The notes under the pieces: generated by a model
The model's input: the letters and a program-made list of their open reading frames with translations, nothing else
The model's database searches: none
What the model was told of the DNA's origin: nothing
Program-made: the position numbers and the translations under genes
Shown: piece after piece, positions 58,351 to 64,000 of the stretch
Layout of the letters: every line of letters begins with the position of its first letter
Position numbering within the stretch: position 1 is the stretch's first letter
Assembly: GCA_025345505.1 (NCBI GenBank)
Contig: JANVCC010000125.1
Coordinates: forward strand, 1,593,095-1,657,094
DNA from: Todiramphus chloris collaris
Lineage: Eukaryota > Chordata > Aves > Coraciiformes > Alcedinidae
DNA length: 64,000 nt
Direction of reading: 5' to 3'

Positions 58351-58435
58351 TAGTCAAAAGGGGCAATACAAAAAAAAAAAAAAAAAAAAAAATAGTCAAA
58401 AGTGGCAATACAAAAAAAACCCAGAACAGTGAATT
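58351..58435 (+). repeat. 42-nt tandem duplication with poly-A
   Basis: TAGTCAAAAGGGGCAATACA and TAGTCAAAAGTGGCAATACA are each preceded and followed by long A-runs; the period is 42 nt. The A-run between them is about 23 nt. Confidence 0.85.
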
Positions 58436-61400
58436 AAAACGAAGATGGAGAAACTACTCAAAAATATACAGATAACTCCAGTGAAAAAAGAACAGAAAAT
58501 GCACTCGGTAATAAACCCAAGGGATGGCAAAGAAAGAAGCTAAACTAAGCCCATTTGTAAATTGTTTTAATTTTAGGAATCAACCGTAAAAGTACTTACC
58601 CATATAACGAAGAAAATCCTCCCAAAAACATAAAACCCAGTCTTAGAAATACTCTAGAGGCGGTACCACAATTGTGCAGCAAAACAGGACAGGGGAAATC
58701 ACTTTGAAACAACTCAAGCACCAGGTAGCTTATGAAACATCAGACTCGAGCATCAAGGTTGTCAACCCATGTCTTAGAATCGAGCAGGTCACTTCTTGCC
58801 CCAGCTTCCCAGGGTGGTCCAGCAGTTTTATTACCTATGCTAAAGCGCTGTCCTTTACAAAAGGATTCCCCCTCCCCCTTTTTTTTTCTTGGGTATTTTT
58901 GGGTCTTTTTTTTGGTCTTTCTCTTTTTTCCTTCCCACTGCAGGACCATGAAGGGCCATTGCAGAACTACATCATCAGGTCCCGTGTTAGATGTCAGTAA
59001 TTAATTACTTCGGGGTTATTACTAAATTAACATCCTAGTCAGGAGTTAAAGAACACTGTGCCTGACCATTCTGTCAACCCCCAGTCAGTGAGGTTTTTTG
59101 AAGATTTTTCTGGTATATTTTACCAAGATCACCACTGAGCACCCTTCTCTTCCCAAGTCCTACAGCATGTTCCTTTGCACTCTGACCTTATCGTTTCGTT
59201 GGGGTATTGCACTTACTGTGGAGAAAAACTTTGTCCCACCACCCAAATGGATAAAGGTTTGCAGGGATGCCCACTACTAGAAGAGCTTTGAAATGGGTAC
59301 CAGCTGCTGTTTCGTTTCTAAGACCTGCAGTGATCAAGCCAGTCCATGCAGATTATTTGTAGCCTTTATCTGCTGGTGAAATCGGAATTACTCGAGTTCT
59401 GTCATACAAGTGGTAATTAGTTTTATGCTAAATATGGAACCAACTGAAAAGCTCCACCGGTATCCTCAGCTCTAAACTTTACAGCTCAAAGAAAAATCTT
59501 TGCACTTGATAACGCAGCGTAATTCTTCTTATGACAATCAATATAAACCTAGTTTCTCTGGAAACAAATACCTGGATGCTGCCAATAGGCAGCTAATTCT
59601 CCGTGGTTAAGCAAACAGCACTGCAAAGACTGTGCTTGGGTAATAAGCAGTCAAAACACAAACAAACGCTGGCTAAGCTTAGACCAAAGAGCAGGAGTCC
59701 AAAAATAATTCAACCCATCAGTTGCTTAAACTTCCCCTCAAATGTGATGTGAAATACGTCAGTTTTGACATCTCGTATTAAAATCACTTAAGGATCAATA
59801 CTGGGGACATAACAATAATCAAATCAAGTAGCTTAAACCGAACTCAAGGGATCCTTCTATTTTGCAAAGAATCAAAGATTAATTTCTAAGGAACCGAATC
59901 AACGCAAAGCAAATCGATTTTGATAAGCTGGGGAAGGACAGCTCACATCTACTGCATAGCAGATAAGCTCTGTGATAGCAGTACTCCCTGAGCAAGGGAA
60001 AGCTAGACAACTGCATCATCAGGACTGACAGCACTTGCAAAAATATGACCCATAACTCAATTTCGTTCATTCCTAATGAATTGTCAAGGCTAACATCACT
60101 TTGAGAAGCTCTGTGTCTTGTAAGAGATCAGCTCCAGGTCTTGCAGTTTTTGGCCACCTCTGCAGTGGGATTTGTGACTCTTTGGCGAGCTCACGGGATA
60201 GGCTGCATAGTTATTTCTGCAGCACAAGGGCTTGCTCCTGTTGGCAACTATACACAAAAATATCAGGTATTTGCCATGAAAACCTCAATATAATAAAGAA
60301 TGGGAACCCAACCTGCTTTCATTCTCCCAAGCAAAGCAGCTCTTTTTTGAAGGTTGTTTCAAGCAGCAGAAGGAAACAAAAGCTATGTCACTACTTGCAT
60401 CACCTGTGATGTGAAATTACTTTTCCACTAACCAGTAGGAAGTACGGTATCTATTGTATATCAATAAAGTTTGTTATAGGGGTGGGTTGTTTCTTTTTTC
60501 CCCCACTCCAGATTAAATCTCTAATCTATACCATAAGTCCCTGGCAGGTGATATACCCACCATCTATCCACCTACTGTCAATCCTGAAACAGTTTTCTCA
60601 AGGCAATAATAATGTGTGGATATATATATATTTTTTTTTTCCTTGCTAGGTGAAACATCAGCTACTTAATCTTCATAAAGCTTTTAGTGAACCTGAAAAA
60701 ATAAATGTCAGTCAGCTCCCACTTTCATGTTCAGGCTAGGAATGAATAAGCAACTTTCCCTCAACCAGAACTGCTGATTGTGTTTTGCAGATCATGCTCA
60801 CACAGCAAACTATCTCAGCTGGACATCAGGAGTAGAGTGGGGGGAAGAAATCAGTGCACATCACACCCCCAGACAAGCTCCACTGCCAGAGATTTCAGCC
60901 TAGGGTTTGCAATTGCTGGTCTCAGCCTTGGTGGCAGCCAGTGAGCTGCAAGTGCAAAAGAGATTATATAGAGGAAAAGAAAAGCCCTGAGCTGGAAAAG
61001 AAAGGTTGTAGGATTCTCACTGTTGCATCACCATCTCTAAATAGATGACTGTGGAATTTTTCTTCCCATTTCTGAATAACTGGAGTACAGACACCTGCAA
61101 GAGTCATGGAAGTGGGATGGCAACTCAGTAAAGTAGCTTCGTGCACTTGTGTCAGACACAAAAAAAGGGTGGCCTGCCCCATTCTGCAGCTTCCTTACTC
61201 TTCATGACTTCAGCTCATGCCAGGGTAAATCTGAGTTCCCAGGGTCTCATTCTCCTACATAACCCAGCCATGGCCAGATTTTTTTCAGCAGCGACATGCT
61301 CCAGGGCAGCAAGGGAGAAAGCTGTTAGAGGACAAGTCACTCCATACTTCCCAAGAACTACATCCAGCTAGTCTCTCCTGGCAACTTGAATCCTGGAAAT

Positions 61401-63954
61401 GCTGCAAACCATTAGAGTATATGCTCTTCAATTAACAAGACATCAGAATGCTTTGCACTAATAAACCCCACCTTTTTTAAGGATCTCGAGGTCACAGTTG
61501 CTTCTAATATCATATCTCTGCTTCTAATATCATATCTCATTCATAGGTGGAAGAACAGACTTGCTAAAGACTGTGCAGCATATCTGCCAGAGCAACATCT
61601 TCTGTCCGTGGCCCCTGACTACATTTCAGTGGGCTTTTTAGCTGTAATGTGAAGGTAAAAAAACCCTTCATTTCACCTGTAATCTAACAACCTGTGACGT
61701 CATTTATAAATCTAGAGCATCAGGACTAACACCTCCTCCCCCCTGGAAAACACCCCAAAAGTTAGCAGTGTTTTTTAAACATAATTTGAAACAGAAAACT
61801 GTAAATGTAACAATTTTATACTTCATAAGAACTCGTACTTGCTTGCCAAGGAGAATGTAAGTCTGAGTGCAGCTTGAGCAGGCCACTTCAAGGCTTAAGA
61901 TGTCTAAGTCTCCCAAAAGCACAGCTCCCTGCAAAGTACATGCCTCAGCTTGGCTCCCCTAATTGAGCTGGGACAGAGTCATCTCAGCCTAGCTTTGCTC
62001 ATGCCAACTTCAGCAGCCTGATGTGACTTCAAGAGGGGTCACAAAACATTCAGCAGCAACTGGAACAAGCCATTAAGAAAACACCAAGGAAAATGAAGTA
62101 CACGATGGAGGAAATCAACGGAGTGAGGTTGTGTCCAAATGTGATTAGATAATTTGCATTAATTAATGTTAATTTTTCCTGCTTTTTCTTCTTTCTTTCC
62201 TGCTCTACCTACATTCAGTACAGGAATTGAAAACTATGTTCCAAATTCCTCAGTTAGAGGAAATAACTCCATGATTTCTGTAGGTGCTGTCTCATCCTTT
62301 CCTCATTCCCAACATTTGAGTGCCCACGCTCCAAAACATCTTTATACCCGTTGGTAGTGCCTAATAGAAAGTAAGCAGTATCCAAGAAGGACCCAAAATT
62401 ACTATCTTTAGACTCATTTGGCCAAAGAAAGACCTGCAGGAATGGCTCCTCTCTAAAGAGCTAGTAGAAAAGGCAGAAAAGCACTACCACACCTTCCTCG
62501 CTAGGAAAAACAAAGTTGGAAGGCTGGAAGGAGATATTTCACTGTCATGCAAGAAACGAGATATTAAAGTTTATCTAAGAAAGACCGGGGAATTTGGCAT
62601 TGCCTGGACAGTGGAAATAGCCCAGTATCACCTGTATTATTCAGGTATGGTGGTAAAGACAAGACGTTGATATCATCCAGGTTCCCTCTTAAAGATTTTG
62701 TTCCTCCTTGTGAGAAAGAGTTTAAGAATGGTTTTTAAAAGGCAGGAATTGCAATCACTCAGCAGTGATTAATCAAAAGGGGTTTTTAGAAGAGAGTGTT
62801 GCAGTATGACAAGTTGAAATACCCTTTGAAGCCAAGATAATTACTGGGCAAATCTCAGAAAGGTATTTTAGCAAGAACATTATCACACAGGGAAAAAAAA
62901 AAAAAAACAACACTCCTTTATTTCTATTATTTTCAGTATTATACTCTCCAGATTCCAAAGTTAGTTCCAGCATGGAGTGGAGATGTTTGCCCTAAAACTG
63001 CATGAAGTGTCAGCAGAAGTAAGAAAAGCCTTAACGTGTATGTATAGGTACTACAGACACGCTCACCCACACATCGTCTGGGTCTCTGAGCCCAGATAAA
63101 GCTTCCCACAGACCACTAAAGCAAAGTCATTCTGCCACCTAATACTTCCTCTGTTAGATCCCCACTGGAGACCTTGTTCTTCCACCATACTAATGTGAGT
63201 CATGTTTGTGAGTCATAGCAGTACTTCCCACACAATAAATCTTCCATCAGATAAACTATTCCAAGCCAAAGCCTCTTCTTATTCATGGTATTGGTCTCAC
63301 TCAAATTTGAGAGACTATCAGTCAAAGTAGAGAGAATACTATTTGCACTAATAAAACAAGCAAGGCTTGGCCCCAAAATTCATCCTGGGGGAGAGTGGCA
63401 CCATCAATTGATGTTCTAGATGACAGAAGACCTGGGGTTTTAACCTTTACTTTGCAATGTGTTGAGGACTGCCCTTCTGCAAGTGACTTGGAATAATTCT
63501 ACCCAAAACCAGATGACATTCACCAGCTGGAAGGCTTCCCATTGCTATGCTCGGAGTGGGACTCAACTTCCCCGAGCTCAGTCTCACCAGAAACAATCCC
63601 AAAATGGCACAGTGCCTCTTACTAGAAGCCACAGCAACACAAGACACTTGGGGAAGATAGACGGTGAGTCTGCAATACATGCTGAGAGCACTTTTGTAAT
63701 AATACCCTACAAACACTTCACGGATGTAAATTCTAGTACATAGCTTTGTGGACCTGACAAGTTATACTGGATCTTCATGTACTTGGTATGTCTTACTGGA
63801 AGTTACTTCAGAGCACCTGCCCAGCTGTGGACAAAGACCAGAGAGTCTTGGTATATTCAGAATAGCAGCATCATGCTGGGAAGGAACGTGGCAATTGGTA
63901 GAAGGATTGAAACTCCAGTGAAAACTACTAAATGCTCAATCGAGAAAGAGAAGG
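58436..63954. other. No gene recognised
   Basis: About 5.5 kb non-coding. A 21-nt duplication (CTTCTAATATCATATCTC twice) lies at 61501-61541, and a TA/T run at 60620-60642. Confidence 0.5.
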
Positions 63955-64000
63955 GAAATAAGAAAGGAAATAAGAAAGGAAATAAGAAAGGAAATAAGAA
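63955..64000 (+). repeat. 12-nt tandem repeat GGAAATAAGAAA, running off the edge
   Basis: At least four units of GGAAATAAGAAA, preceded by purine-rich GAGAAAGAGAAG. The array continues past the window end. Confidence 0.9.

Overview
The window is vertebrate nuclear DNA, almost certainly from a bird. It has sparse genes, long AT-rich non-coding stretches, and about twenty fragments of CR1 LINE retrotransposons carrying the CR1 3' tail (variants of ATTCTATGATTCTATGA) and reverse-transcriptase C-terminal coding. CR1 at this density, with no SINE or L1 seen, is typical of avian genomes. I see no bacterial, plasmid, CRISPR or viral gene content.

One protein-coding gene can be supported: the 5' part of collagen type XXII alpha 1 (COL22A1), on the minus strand. 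Two coding exons are present. The exon with the start codon and signal peptide ends at 37483. The next exon (33240 to 32674) encodes the complete von Willebrand factor A (vWA) domain. Both splice junctions are phase 1 and join to ...AEAQRAG/CKNVHYDLV..., which matches the mammalian N-terminus as I remember it. The uninterrupted ORF over the vWA exon extends 76 nt further, through the splice acceptor, to an ATG at 33316. It encodes a signal-peptide-like start there, which is probably intronic but could be an alternative 5' end. I did not recognise any later exon (such as the thrombospondin-N-terminal-like module) in 1-32673, so that interval is probably one large intron.

Layout. 1-32673: intron downstream of the vWA exon, with most of the CR1 copies, a polypurine tract holding a 10-N gap, microsatellites, two strong hairpins, and a TATA-plus-splice-donor arrangement near 4.26 kb on the plus strand. 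32674-33240: vWA exon. 33241-37482: 4.2 kb intron with three CR1 tails and a 23-nt triple repeat. 37483-37647: signal-peptide exon with a probable 5'UTR segment. 37648-64000: region upstream of the coding start, with a CpG-richer patch near 38.0-38.2 kb, a ~90-nt AT-rich minisatellite (38.3-39.2 kb), a long CR1 fragment (43.2-44.1 kb), an 18-nt minisatellite and no recognisable gene.

The rest reads as ordinary intronic or intergenic DNA. I did not find a convincing new multi-gene system. The observations most worth checking are the true COL22A1 start and the alternative N-terminus, the hairpins, and the nested or fold-back CR1 structures.
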